Of a stretch of 64,000 nucleotides of DNA, positions 26,192-35,441 are shown one piece after another. Every line of letters starts with the position of its first letter. Position 1 is the stretch's first letter. The DNA comes from Myxococcus dinghuensis (lineage in GTDB: Bacteria > Myxococcota > Myxococcia > Myxococcales > Myxococcaceae): the NCBI RefSeq assembly GCF_024198235.1, contig NZ_JAKCFB010000035.1, positions 30,355 to 94,354 on the forward strand, given 5' to 3'. The notes under the pieces are model-generated. The model was not told the origin of the DNA. It saw only the letters and a list, made by a program, of their open reading frames with translations, and searched no databases. Both the position numbers and the translations under genes were made by a program.

Positions 26192-28330
26192 ATGCGTATC
26201 CGCTCGTTCGTGTTGGTCGCGTTGGTCGTGGGGTGGGCGTGGCCCGCCGTCGCCGGGGCCGCGCTTTCACCGTTGGGGCCCGTGTCGCCCACCACCGGCC
26301 TGGTGCTCCGGGACGAGGTGGTGCGCGCGCTCATCCAGGAGAGCTCGGGAGACCGCATCCACGACGGCGTGCAGCGACTGTCGCTCCTCGCGAGGGATCA
26401 CCAGGCGGGCTACGCCGAGGCCGCCGAGTGGGTGCGGGGGGCGGCCGTGGCGGCGGGGCTGCGAGACGTCCGGCTGGAGCCCATGGACGTGAAGCCTCAG
26501 TGGCGGGCGTCGCGAGGGGAGCTGTGGGTGGCCGGTCCCCAGCGCTACCGGGTGACGTCGCACGCGGAGCTCCCCATGTCGTTGGCGCTGGGCAGCGGCA
26601 GCTTCGAGGGCGCCGCCCTGGAGCTGGTCGACGTGGGGATGGGGGCCGTGGAGGCCGACTACGCCGGGCTGGACGTGAAGGGGAAGGTGGTCCTCACGCG
26701 CGGCCACCCCTCACCCGTCCTGCTCCTGGCGGTGGCGAAGCGGGGGGCGGTGGGCGTCGTCTCGTCGTACTCGACGCCGCCGTGGAACCAACCCCACCGC
26801 ATGGATGGGGACTTCCCGGACCAGGTGGGGTGGGCCGTGGTCCCGTCGAAGCTGACGCCCCCGGGCGCCCGGGCGCCGTTCCTGTTCATGGTGTCGGACC
26901 GACAGGGCCGCGAGCTCCGTGCCCAGGTCCGCGCGGGGCCGGTGAAGGTGGACGTGAGCGTCGCCACGGAGACCCGGGAGGGGTCCTTCGGCATCGTCAG
27001 CGGAGTCATCCCCGGGACGCGCGCGGGCGAGGAGGTCGTGCTGACGGCCCACCTGGACCACTACAAGCCGGGGGCCGACGACAATGCCTCGGGCTCCGCG
27101 ACGATGCTGGAGATGGCGCGGACCTATGCGGAGCTCATCCGTCGGGGCGCGCTGCCGCCGCCGGTGCGCACCCTGCGCTTCCTGTGGCTGCCGGAGTTCG
27201 AGGGCACGCGCGAGTGGTTCGCCGTCCACCGCGACGACCCCGTGCGACGGGTGGCGCAGTTCAACTTCGACATGCTCGGGGCGAGCCTGTCGGGGGCCCA
27301 CTCGCGCTTCCTGGTGTCCTATACGCCCGACTGGAACGGCAGCTTCGTGAACGCGGTGTCGGAGTCCACGGTGGACTTCATGAACCGCTTCAACGGGGTG
27401 CGCTATCCGGCGCGCAAGGACTTCCGCATCGCCTCGCTCACCGGGTCGAGGGATCCGCTCGACGCGCACATGGATCGCTACAGCCGGGGGTCGGACCACC
27501 AGCTCTTCAACGACCACGGCATCCCGGGCGTGGCCTTCTCCACGTGGCCGGACGACAACTACCACACCAGCGGAGATCGACCGGAGCTGGTGGACCCCAC
27601 GCAGTTGCACCGCGCCGCCTTCGCGGGGCTCGCCTCCGTGACGGTGGCCGCCTGGGCCGAGGGGCAGGGCGCCCTGGAGCTGGCGCGACTGGTGTCGGTC
27701 CATGGCGGGCGACGCGTGGCGGACGACGAGTTCCGGGTGCGACGCGCGCTGGCCTCCACGTCCGGGGCGGAGCTGCCGGAGGTCTACCGGCTCGCGCGGG
27801 CGGCGATCCGCCTGGCCTTCCAGCGCGAGCGCGACGCCCTGCGCTCATGCCAGGCGCTCGGGGCGTCCGCGGCGCCGGTGCAGGGGCTCGTCAAGGCGCA
27901 GGAGGCCTCCGAGTCCCAGGCCCTGGCGAGACTGGAGACGGACGTGAAGGCGCGGGGCGTGAGCACGCGCGAGCCGAAGCCCTCCGAGGCGGAGCGCCGC
28001 GCTCGCGGCCTCGTGCCCCGGCGCGTGAAGGGACAGGAGCTGGCGTCGTTCGACGAGGTCGTGGGCCGGGGAGGTGCCGAGGATGCGCGGGTGGGGCGCG
28101 TGCAGGCGGCCCTGACCGCGGTGGCCGTCGCGCTGCGTGAGCAGGGAGAGAGCGAGCTGCGCTTCTACCAGGGGGCGGATGCCCTCGCGAGCTACGCCGA
28201 CGGGCAGCGCTCCGTGGCGGACATCCGCGACGCGGCGTTCGCCGAGTACGGATACGTCATTCCGGTGGAGGTGCTCATCGACCTCTTCGCGCTGCTGGAG
28301 CGGGGCGGCGTCATGGCGCCGCCCCGTTGA
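26192..28330 (+). CDS. Secreted M28-type peptidase with a PqqD-like C-terminal domain
   Basis: This 712-residue protein starts at ATG 26192; a longer frame from 26099 lacks a signal peptide. The signal peptide spans about 1-24. The peptidase domain has a protease-associated insert (about 130-230) and zinc ligands in LTAHLDHYK, GADDNASG, NFDMLG and a late NYHTSGD His. Where classical M28 enzymes have a Glu-Glu pair, it reads PEFEGT, as in DUF4910-like relatives. A helical region (about 480-640) leads to a C-terminal domain of about 45 residues (YADGQRSVADIRDAA..., ALLERGGVM) that resembles PqqD-type winged helices. Aminopeptidase activity is likely but unproven. Confidence 0.85.
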   Translation: MRIRSFVLVALVVGWAWPAVAGAALSPLGPVSPTTGLVLRDEVVRALIQESSGDRIHDGVQRLSLLARDHQAGYAEAAEWVRGAAVAAGLRDVRLEPMDVKPQWRASRGELWVAGPQRYRVTSHAELPMSLALGSGSFEGAALELVDVGMGAVEADYAGLDVKGKVVLTRGHPSPVLLLAVAKRGAVGVVSSYSTPPWNQPHRMDGDFPDQVGWAVVPSKLTPPGARAPFLFMVSDRQGRELRAQVRAGPVKVDVSVATETREGSFGIVSGVIPGTRAGEEVVLTAHLDHYKPGADDNASGSATMLEMARTYAELIRRGALPPPVRTLRFLWLPEFEGTREWFAVHRDDPVRRVAQFNFDMLGASLSGAHSRFLVSYTPDWNGSFVNAVSESTVDFMNRFNGVRYPARKDFRIASLTGSRDPLDAHMDRYSRGSDHQLFNDHGIPGVAFSTWPDDNYHTSGDRPELVDPTQLHRAAFAGLASVTVAAWAEGQGALELARLVSVHGGRRVADDEFRVRRALASTSGAELPEVYRLARAAIRLAFQRERDALRSCQALGASAAPVQGLVKAQEASESQALARLETDVKARGVSTREPKPSEAERRARGLVPRRVKGQELASFDEVVGRGGAEDARVGRVQAALTAVAVALREQGESELRFYQGADALASYADGQRSVADIRDAAFAEYGYVIPVEVLIDLFALLERGGVMAPPR

Positions 28331-28355
28331 GCCACGTCCCGCGTGAGCCCTGCGC

Positions 28356-28378
28356 GGCCCGCTCCTGGAGAACGGGCC
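28356..28378. terminator. Weak hairpin between convergent genes
   Basis: A 6-bp GGCCCG/CGGGCC stem with an 11-base loop lies in the 63-base gap between the M28 peptidase end and the lipoprotein end. It may serve as a bidirectional terminator, but the stem is short. Confidence 0.35.
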
Positions 28379-28393
28379 ACGCACGGCGAGGCA

Positions 28394-30856
28394 TCAAGGC
28401 GCGGGGACGTCGAGGCCGAAGTGGGCCACGCCCACGGAGGGGATGAGGGTGTCGTCGCGTCCGGCCTCGGCGATGAGGCCGCCCACCCAGAGGCCCTCGG
28501 GGGTGACCGCGACGGCGTCGACGCTGATGGCGTTGACGCCCTGGCCGATGGGCACCAGCCGCTCACCGTCGAAGACGAAGGCGTGCGAGGGGCCCCGGTC
28601 CTCCGGGATGACCGTCCCCACGGCGACCAGGTGGTCCCCGGTGGCGATCAGCTTGCGGAAGCTGTGGACGCCCCCGGACGAGGCGTCGAGCGGAGGCAGC
28701 AGGCCCCGCTCCGGCGTCGCCAACTCGACCCACTCCTTGCCGCTCCAGTGCCCCAGGGTGATGCGTCCCGGGACGGGCAGGCCGTCCATTCCGTATTCCG
28801 CGTTGGTGCTCATGAAGATGCCGCGCTTCCCATAGGCGGCCGTGATGACGGAGGTGACCGACCCGGTGCCCAGCGTCTCGAACGTGGTGCCGTTCCAGTG
28901 GACGATGCGCTGCGCGACGAGCCGGTTCACGTGGGTGAACTCGCCGGTGGCGACGAACGCGGGATGGTCCGGGTCCGGATTCTCGGGCCGGAGGGCGATC
29001 GTGGACACCGGGCCGTCGAAGCCGTCGGCGACCTTCACGAACGCCTCTCCGTCCCAGCGAACGACCCGCACGGAGTCCTCGGCCTGGGTCGCGACCCACG
29101 GACGCCCGAGTTCATCCAGCGTCATGTCGGAGATGAAGCCGTGCTCGCGCAGGTCCCCGAGCGAGCGCCAATCCTCTCCCGTCCACGTGAGCACATGCGA
29201 CTGGGGCACGTCCCAGTCCGTGCACGCGACATAGACGTCTCCGCGCGCGTTCACCTCCAGGTCGGTGCACTCCATGGAGGAAGGCAGCTCACCGAGCGGC
29301 GCCCAGCCGGAGTCACCGAAGCGCAACACCGTGCGCGGCACGCGCTCGCCGCCCGCGTGGGAGATGGCGCCCATCGCGTGGACCGCGCACTGGGGGCCTC
29401 CCGCCGCGAGCTTGTCCGCGCTGCCGCTCAAGCCGAAGCCGGAGCGGGCGCCCTCCGGCCGCCATTGGCCGTCGCGGAAGGCCGCGAGGCTCTGCGACGA
29501 CGCGTCCTCGACGCTGGCGAAGGTCCCCGCCAGGTAGAGCGTGTCTCCATCGACGAGGAAGCGCTGGATGGGGACCTCCCACAGCGGGAAGGCGCTGGGG
29601 CCCTCGTCGCCGCAGAACAACGGCGAGAACCAGGCGGTGCGGTTGGGCAACGAGGTGTTGGGCCACTTCTCCCAGCCTGACTGGGGTGACCACCGCGCCA
29701 GCGCGTTCGCGGGGATTGCCTCCGGATTCGTCCACGCCTTTCCGTTGACGTGGGAGAAGCAGCCACCGACATGGAGCTTGCCCTGCGTGAACGCGAGGTC
29801 CGTCACGACGCCGGGGAACTGTCCGGTGCTGACGCCTTCGTCGAGCATCTCCCACTGAGTCCCCGTCCAGCGCGCGATGGAGCCCACGCCGTCCATGCTG
29901 AAGTCGTGCGCGAACGTGCCGCCCGCGTAGGGCGTCCCATCGTCACCGAGCGCGAGCGCGTAGACGGCGTTCCCGGGCAACGGGAGGTCGTAGGCCTCCC
30001 ACGCGGCGCCGTTCCAGCGCGCCACCTTGTTGCTCGAGACGCCACCCACCTGGGAGAAGCCGCCGCCGACCCAGACGGCGTCTCCGTCGACGAGCAGCTC
30101 GTAGACGGGGCCGTCCGCGGGACCTCCCGTGGGGAACCTCCACTTCGCGCCATCCCAGATGGCCAGGCCGATGGCGCCGTTGTCCGCGAGCTGGAACAGG
30201 CCCGCGACCCACAGCTCGCCCTTCACGAAGGCCATGGTGCGCACCAGTCCCTCGAACGCGCCGATGACCCGCACGCCCTCCGCGGTCGCGAGCCAGACCT
30301 CGCCCGACCGTGCTCCGAACGTGTCGTTGGTCGCGAGGGCCAGGGTGCCGTCCTCGTTCGCCGCGACGGCGGAGAAGCCCGAACCGGGAATCGCCTGCGG
30401 CCACGCCTTCGACACGGGCTGCCACGTGTCACCGTGACGCTGGATGAGGGGCGGGGTGGCTTGGGTGCCGAGCCAACGGAAGTAGCCCGTCGCCAGGATG
30501 TCTCCCGAGGCCGTCTTCGCGAGGTCGTAGATGTGCGGGACGTGGCCGTCCATGCCGGAGACACCCGCGATGGAGAAGCGCGGATCCCACTTTCCTCGTT
30601 GAATCACATCCGTCATCTCCGGTGCGCACGAGGCGCCGGCATCGGGTCCTCCCCCGTCGGGCGCCCCCGCGTCCGGCGAGCCCGAGTCCGGCGTTCCGGA
30701 GTCGGGCGCTCCCGCGTCCGGGCCGGCGTCCTGGCCTCCTCCCGCATCGGGGGACGGTGGCGTCGGGTCGTCGTCACTACAAGCGGTGAAGAGGAGTCCC
30801 GCGAGCAAGAGCGGGGCGATACTGCGCGTCCAGGTGTCGAGCAGAGGTGTACGCAT
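28394..30856 (-). CDS. Large beta-propeller-like lipoprotein
   Basis: This 820-residue protein starts at ATG 30856. The signal ends in a lipobox (LFTAC, Cys near 26), followed by a roughly 40-residue linker of Pro-Asp-Ala-Gly/Pro-Asp-Ser-Gly repeats common on myxobacterial surface lipoproteins. The rest (about 75-820) consists of many 40-60 residue repeats with the cores Val-Ala-Arg-Trp-Asn/Thr-Gly and Leu-(Trp/Tyr)-Val-(Ala/Gly)-Gly-x-Phe. This resembles kelch or WD-type propeller blades (for example VARWNGAAWE, IARWTGTQWE, VLTWTGEDWR, IVHWNGTTFE). It is probably a surface-exposed binding scaffold; ligand unknown. Confidence 0.85.
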   Translation of the reverse strand: MRTPLLDTWTRSIAPLLLAGLLFTACSDDDPTPPSPDAGGGQDAGPDAGAPDSGTPDSGSPDAGAPDGGGPDAGASCAPEMTDVIQRGKWDPRFSIAGVSGMDGHVPHIYDLAKTASGDILATGYFRWLGTQATPPLIQRHGDTWQPVSKAWPQAIPGSGFSAVAANEDGTLALATNDTFGARSGEVWLATAEGVRVIGAFEGLVRTMAFVKGELWVAGLFQLADNGAIGLAIWDGAKWRFPTGGPADGPVYELLVDGDAVWVGGGFSQVGGVSSNKVARWNGAAWEAYDLPLPGNAVYALALGDDGTPYAGGTFAHDFSMDGVGSIARWTGTQWEMLDEGVSTGQFPGVVTDLAFTQGKLHVGGCFSHVNGKAWTNPEAIPANALARWSPQSGWEKWPNTSLPNRTAWFSPLFCGDEGPSAFPLWEVPIQRFLVDGDTLYLAGTFASVEDASSQSLAAFRDGQWRPEGARSGFGLSGSADKLAAGGPQCAVHAMGAISHAGGERVPRTVLRFGDSGWAPLGELPSSMECTDLEVNARGDVYVACTDWDVPQSHVLTWTGEDWRSLGDLREHGFISDMTLDELGRPWVATQAEDSVRVVRWDGEAFVKVADGFDGPVSTIALRPENPDPDHPAFVATGEFTHVNRLVAQRIVHWNGTTFETLGTGSVTSVITAAYGKRGIFMSTNAEYGMDGLPVPGRITLGHWSGKEWVELATPERGLLPPLDASSGGVHSFRKLIATGDHLVAVGTVIPEDRGPSHAFVFDGERLVPIGQGVNAISVDAVAVTPEGLWVGGLIAEAGRDDTLIPSVGVAHFGLDVPAP
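30640..30760 (-). repeat. Asp-Ala-Gly/Pro linker-coding repeats
   Basis: Short imperfect direct repeats of about 12-15 bases (variants of GCCCGAGTCCGGCG on the plus strand) encode the Pro-Asp-(Ala/Ser)-Gly linker behind the lipid anchor. The repeats keep the frame and could change in copy number. Confidence 0.6.
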
Positions 30857-31126
30857 GGGGGGCGCATACGTCTGCAATCGAAAGGCCTGTTCTCGGAATT
30901 TGAGATTCCGAGCAGTTGACGGCCATGGCGCGAGGTCGAGGGCGTCGAGGTCTCGGAGCCCTGAGGTGTGATCGCGGGAATCTGAGGCGGAAGACGTGCC
31001 GCTGAAGCAGCGCGGCATCACCGCGACCCGTACGCACAGGCGAAGTCACGGTGATGGGATGTCGCGAGGACCACACTCGTCCGGCGGCCACTTCCCGGGC
31101 GTGGGGCTCGTGACGACAAAGAGGCC
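30857..31126. promoter_or_regulatory. Divergent regulatory region with a 21-bp palindrome
   Basis: The 270-base gap between two outward-facing lipoprotein genes holds the inverted repeat CTCGGAAT-N5-ATTCCGAG at 30892-30912. It lies about 36 bases upstream of the minus-strand start. The local sequence is AT-richer than its surroundings. An operator or a promoter-linked hairpin is possible. Confidence 0.5.
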
Positions 31127-32149
31127 ATGACGCGGGCCTTCATCGTCTTGGGTGTCTGGCTGCTGGGCTGCTCTGGTCGGGGGACCTCCTCGCCCGTGGG
31201 CGAGGCGCTCGTCTCCGGTGGGGCGGCGCGCGACGTGCTCGTCTTCGAGGGGATGTGTGACGCGTCGGGGGCGGTCGCGCTCGCGGGAGATCTGTTCGTC
31301 GTGGGGGACGACGAGGACAACATCCTGCGGGTCTATGACGCTCGACGCGGTGGCGCTCCGATGCGGAGCGTGGACCTGTCTCCGGCGCTGGAGCTGGCCG
31401 TGCCCGGGAAGAAGGCCCCCGAGGCGGACATCGAGGCGGCGACGCGGCTGGGGCCGTGGTCCTTCTGGCTCACGTCCCATGGTCGCGACAGCGCGGGGAA
31501 GAAGGCGCCCAGCCGCCTGCGCTTCTTCGCCACGGAGGAATCGTCCGAGGGACCGCAGGTGGTGGGGCGACCCTACGCGCGGTTGTTGGAGGATCTGCTC
31601 TCCGTCCCTGCGTTGGCCCGCTTCCACCTCGACGAGGCCGAGCGGCGGGCCCCCAAGGCCCCGGGTGGGCTCAACATCGAGGGCATGACGGCGACGGCGG
31701 ATGGGGCCGCGGTCCTCATCGGCTTCCGGAGTCCCGTGCCGGAGGGGAAGGCGCTGGTGGTCCCGCTGCACAACCCACGGGAGATGGTGCTCGAGGGGAC
31801 GGCCGCGCGCGTGGGCACACCGCTGCTGCTGGACCTGGGAGGTCAGGGCATCCGCTCCATGTCCTTCTGGCGGGGGCGCTACCTCCTCATCAGCGGAGGC
31901 ACGGCGGGGGAGTCGACCTCGCGCCTCTTCACGTGGCACGGCGGCGACGACGTCCCGGTGCCGGTGGGGGAGGTGGACCTGCGCGGCTTCAACCCGGAGG
32001 CCTTCTTCACGCCGGAGTCCGCGGAGGAGATCCTCCTCCTCAGCGACGACGGCACGCGGTCTGTGGATGGCGTGGCGTGCAAGAAGCTCCGGGAGCCCGC
32101 GCGCAAACGCTTCCGTGGCGTCTGGGTCCGCTTGCCCGAGCGCACCTGA
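31127..32149 (+). CDS. DUF3616-family lipoprotein
   Basis: This 340-residue protein starts at ATG 31127 with a GAGG site. A short signal ends in a lipobox (LLGC, Cys 15). The remainder matches DUF3616 proteins, beta-propeller-like exported proteins with segments such as FEGMCDASGAVAL, VVGDDEDNILRVYD, GGLNIEGMTA and IRSMSFWRG. It contains paired Asp clusters that could bind calcium. Role unknown; family members are often next to other exported proteins. It diverges from the large propeller-like lipoprotein. Confidence 0.8.
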   Translation: MTRAFIVLGVWLLGCSGRGTSSPVGEALVSGGAARDVLVFEGMCDASGAVALAGDLFVVGDDEDNILRVYDARRGGAPMRSVDLSPALELAVPGKKAPEADIEAATRLGPWSFWLTSHGRDSAGKKAPSRLRFFATEESSEGPQVVGRPYARLLEDLLSVPALARFHLDEAERRAPKAPGGLNIEGMTATADGAAVLIGFRSPVPEGKALVVPLHNPREMVLEGTAARVGTPLLLDLGGQGIRSMSFWRGRYLLISGGTAGESTSRLFTWHGGDDVPVPVGEVDLRGFNPEAFFTPESAEEILLLSDDGTRSVDGVACKKLREPARKRFRGVWVRLPERT

Positions 32150-32201
32150 GTCGCGGGCGCGGGATGGCGGACCCGCTCAACGCGTGTAGGCTGGCGGACG
32201 T

Positions 32202-32966
32202 ATGCAGCTCGCCATTCCCCATGCGCCTCGAAAGGTGCGACTGACGCAGGTGCCCGGTGCGGTGGGGCGCCTCGCGCGCGACGCCGTGCTCGGACTCATC
32301 TTCATGGCGCTGCTCGGCGCGGGCGCCATGTGGGTGGGGCGCTTCTTCGTGGAGGAGCAGGGCTTCATCGCCCGCGCCGAACCGGTGGACGGCGTGCTGG
32401 CCACCACGCGGCTGCCGCCTCCCGGACAGCGGGACGGCGCCGAGGCGTCGCTGTCGGTGCTCTATGTCTTCCAGGACGTGGAGCACACCGCCACGGACGT
32501 GAAGACCTTCGCCGAGTACGCCGAGGGGCTGGGGCAGGGCGCCACGGTGCAACTGCTGGTGGATCCGAAACACCCGGACCGTCCGCGCGAGGCGGGCTAT
32601 GCGCGCAGCCGCGCGATGAAGGTCGGGTGGCTTCCCTGGGGGCTCGCCCTGGGCGCGCTGCTCGCCGGGCTCGTCTTCGCGCGGGAGGCCCGGCGCATCA
32701 TCCGGTCGGAGGTGGAGCCGCTGCGAATGGGCGCCCTGGTCTGGCTGACGCCGGACGGGCCGCTGCCGGAGAGCCGGGGCGAGGTCGTGTTCCCGGCACA
32801 TTACTTCCGACAGGACGTCAAGAACGAGGTCCGCGCCCGCGTGAGGCCCGGCCGTGCCCCGGTCCGCAACGGGACGAAGGTGCTGGCGGCGGTGATTCCG
32901 CGCGAGCCCGGCTGGGCGCGCGTCATCGATCAGGACCTCGCCAACGTGCTCGGGTGGATGCGCTGA
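32202..32966 (+). CDS. DUF3592-like membrane protein
   Basis: This 254-residue protein has two membrane helices (about 27-48 and 146-165) flanking a soluble beta domain (about 55-140). That domain is typical of DUF3592 proteins (VDGVLATT..., VLYVFQD..., GATVQLLVDPKHPDRPR). A second soluble domain (about 170-254) reads like a small OB or NfeD-type strand set. It begins 52 bases after the DUF3616 gene on the same strand and may be co-transcribed. No activity can be assigned. Confidence 0.7.
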   Translation: MQLAIPHAPRKVRLTQVPGAVGRLARDAVLGLIFMALLGAGAMWVGRFFVEEQGFIARAEPVDGVLATTRLPPPGQRDGAEASLSVLYVFQDVEHTATDVKTFAEYAEGLGQGATVQLLVDPKHPDRPREAGYARSRAMKVGWLPWGLALGALLAGLVFAREARRIIRSEVEPLRMGALVWLTPDGPLPESRGEVVFPAHYFRQDVKNEVRARVRPGRAPVRNGTKVLAAVIPREPGWARVIDQDLANVLGWMR

Positions 32967-33051
32967 CGGGGACCGGGACGGGCGAAAAGTTGCCGGTGAC
33001 CTGGGGCCATGTGACACACGCCTGTAGCTCCCAGTTCAACCGAGGTCCTCC

Positions 33052-34755
33052 ATGCGCCGTCTCCTCGCTCTCGTGCTGCCAGTGCTGCTGCTGCTCGCTC
33101 CGGGCACAGGTGCGGCCGCGAAGCGCGACGAGGCGGAGGAGGCCTACCAGGGCGCTCGCAAGGCCTACTACGCGCTGAAGGACGACTCGGCGCGGCGCAA
33201 GCTGCGGCACCACTGGCTGAACGTGGTGCAGAAGTTCGAGGCGGTGGCTCGCAACCACCCCAAGTCCACGCGCGCGCCGGACGCCCTCTTCACCGCGGGC
33301 GAGCTGCTCCAGGAGTTGAGCCGCATCTCCTTCGTCGAGGAGGACCTCCGGGCGGCCATCGCGGACTACGACAAGCTGCGCACGGACTTCCCGAAGCACC
33401 GGCTCGCGGACGACGCCGCGCTCGCGCTGGCGCGCATCCACGTCCACCGGTTGGACCACCCGGAGGACGCGCGCCGCGTGCTGACCGACTCGCTCGCGCA
33501 GATGACGAAGGGCGACCAGTTGTCGGAGATGAAGGCGCTCCTGGCCTCGCTGCCGCCCTCCAAGAACGTCCCCGCGAAGAAGCCGGCCGCGCCCACGAAG
33601 GCTCCGGCGGTCGAGGAGAAGGCCACCGCCGTGGCCCAGGCCGAGCGCCCGACGTCCGCGCTGGTGGGGGCCATCGAGCGCCTCGCGCGCGAGCCGTCCC
33701 CCATGCTTCCCCGCCTGGACCCGGAGGCGTCCGCGAAGGCGCCGGCCGCTCCCGCCACGGAAGAGCCCAAGGGGCTGGACGCGGCGGTGGCCGCCGCGCT
33801 CGCGTCGAAGGAGGCCGCCGCCTCCAAGCCCCCGGCGACGCCCGCTCCGGCCAAGGCGCGCGAGGAGGCTCCGTCGAAGGTGGAGCCCGTGCTGGTCGCG
33901 GAGAAGTCCGCGCCGGTGAAGGAGCCGGTCGCCAAGGTGAGCGCGCCCGTCGAGCCGCCGAAGCCCATCACCCGGCCGGTGGACGACGAGGTGGCGCAGG
34001 CCCGGCTGAAGGCGGTGGCGAAGCAGTCCCGCCGCGCGGAGCTGACGCTGGCGGAGCAGTTGGGGCTCAAGGTCCGCCGCGTGGTCATCGACCCGGGGCA
34101 CGGCGGGCACGACACGGGCGCCATCGGCAAGGAGGGGACGCGCGAGAAGGACGTGGCGCTGTCCATCTCCCTGAAGCTGGCGAACCTGCTGCGCGAGCGT
34201 GGCCTGGAGGTCGTGCTGACGCGCGAGGATGACCGGTTCATCCGCCTGGAGGACCGGGCGCAGTTCGCGAACACGGAGCGCGGGGACCTGTTCATCTCCG
34301 TCCACTGCAACGCCGCGGTGAGCCGCAAGCTGCGGGGCATCGAGACGTACACGCTCAACACGTCGGCGGACCGCTACTCCATCCGCCTGGCGGCGCGCGA
34401 GAACGCGTCGTCGGAGAAGGGCATCAGCGACCTCCAGTTCATCCTGGCGGACCTGGCCACCAAGGCGAACACCGAGGAGTCGTCCCGCCTGGCGGACCAG
34501 GTGCAGCGCAGCCTCGTGTCGGGCCTGTCGACCAAGTACTCCGACATCAAGGGGCTGGGGCACAAGGAGGCGCTGTTCTACGTGCTGCTCGGCGTGAAGA
34601 TGCCGGCCATCCTCGTGGAGACCGCGTTCCTGTCCAACCCGGACGAGGAGGAGCGCCTCAAGTCCGCCAGCTACCAGAACGACGTGGCGGAGGCGATTGC
34701 CCACGGCGTGGAGGAGTTCCTGGGTGATCGCCGTCGTGTGGCGAAGGTGGACTGA
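33052..34755 (+). CDS. N-acetylmuramoyl-L-alanine amidase with TPR-like N-terminus
   Basis: This 567-residue protein has a signal peptide (about 1-24). An N-terminal helical TPR/BamD-like region follows (about 27-165, with KFEAVARNHPKSTRAPDALF), then a roughly 150-residue Ala/Pro/Lys linker. The catalytic amidase_3 domain (about 345-560) has zinc ligands in VVIDPGHGGHD and ISVHCNA, a metal Glu early in the domain, and the catalytic Glu in ILVETAFLSNPDEE. It cleaves the lactyl-amide bond in peptidoglycan during cell separation. AmiC relatives carry an AMIN targeting domain; here a TPR region takes its place. Its own terminator-like hairpin follows. Confidence 0.93.
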   Translation: MRRLLALVLPVLLLLAPGTGAAAKRDEAEEAYQGARKAYYALKDDSARRKLRHHWLNVVQKFEAVARNHPKSTRAPDALFTAGELLQELSRISFVEEDLRAAIADYDKLRTDFPKHRLADDAALALARIHVHRLDHPEDARRVLTDSLAQMTKGDQLSEMKALLASLPPSKNVPAKKPAAPTKAPAVEEKATAVAQAERPTSALVGAIERLAREPSPMLPRLDPEASAKAPAAPATEEPKGLDAAVAAALASKEAAASKPPATPAPAKAREEAPSKVEPVLVAEKSAPVKEPVAKVSAPVEPPKPITRPVDDEVAQARLKAVAKQSRRAELTLAEQLGLKVRRVVIDPGHGGHDTGAIGKEGTREKDVALSISLKLANLLRERGLEVVLTREDDRFIRLEDRAQFANTERGDLFISVHCNAAVSRKLRGIETYTLNTSADRYSIRLAARENASSEKGISDLQFILADLATKANTEESSRLADQVQRSLVSGLSTKYSDIKGLGHKEALFYVLLGVKMPAILVETAFLSNPDEEERLKSASYQNDVAEAIAHGVEEFLGDRRRVAKVD

Positions 34756-34779
34756 GGGCGTTAGACCCTTCGCCGCGAG

Positions 34780-34802
34780 GGCCGTGCGGGGTGGGGACGG
34801 CC
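34780..34802 (+). terminator. Possible hairpin after the amidase gene
   Basis: A GGCCGT/ACGGCC 6-bp stem with an 11-base loop begins 25 bases past the amidase stop. It is short, so the terminator call is tentative. Confidence 0.35.
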
Positions 34803-34904
34803 TTCCGGGGGCACCGAGTGACAGTTCCGGAGCCCGGAGGTGTTCATCCTCCCAGCGCTCCTGACGGGCGACCGCCGTCACTCCGCCCTGAAAGGGGAAC
34901 CCAG

Positions 34905-35441
34905 GTGTCTTCGATGACCGGAATCAGCCGCTTCGTCGCCCTCGCGATGGGCGCCTTCGCCGCGTGGGCCTCCGCCGCGGAGCCCGTCGCCCGGGCCCCT
35001 TCCGCGTTCTTCCTGTCCCGCAGCGAGAACCGCAACCAGGTGCACTACGCCTTGAGGCTGGACGAGGCCTGCCGCCCGGTGGGGGCCAGCCCCGTGCAGG
35101 TCTACTGGCGGATGTTGGAGCGGGGCGAGTCGGAGGTGGAGTCGCTCCTCACGGTCGAGCAGCCGGTGTACGGCCTCGAGGACTCGCAGGCCGTCGAGGC
35201 CACGGCGGACGGGTGGCGCGTGCGCATCCGGCTGCGTGCCTTCCCCTCGCGCCCCATCGACGTCACCTCCACCCTGGTGAATGGACAGTGCCTGGTGCAG
35301 GCCTGGACGCGGGTCGGCCGTGACGTCACCCAGTTGGAGCATGTCTTCGTGAAGACGTCCTGGCCCTTCTCGGTCGACTTCGTGCGGCTGGATGGCGTGG
35401 GTCCGGAGGGACAGCCCATCCACGAGCTGGTGCGTGGTTGA
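34905..35441 (+). CDS. DUF4833-family secreted protein
   Basis: This 178-residue protein most likely starts at GTG 34905, placed about 8 bases after AAAGGGG; the ATG at 34914 is the alternative. A signal peptide of about 25 residues is followed by a beta-rich domain. It has the DUF4833 pattern: FFLSRSENRNQVHYALRLDE, PVQVYWRMLERG, then WRVRIRLRAFPSRP and a final VDFVRLDG. The family is widespread in exported proteins of Gram-negative bacteria but uncharacterised. It is a single gene between the amidase and a Cys-rich lipoprotein. Confidence 0.75.
   Translation: MSSMTGISRFVALAMGAFAAWASAAEPVARAPSAFFLSRSENRNQVHYALRLDEACRPVGASPVQVYWRMLERGESEVESLLTVEQPVYGLEDSQAVEATADGWRVRIRLRAFPSRPIDVTSTLVNGQCLVQAWTRVGRDVTQLEHVFVKTSWPFSVDFVRLDGVGPEGQPIHELVRG

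Noticed and set aside
30640..30760. Repeats resembling a CRISPR or VNTR array
   Set aside because: The repeats are short, imperfect and in frame within a lipoprotein linker, with no spacer structure.
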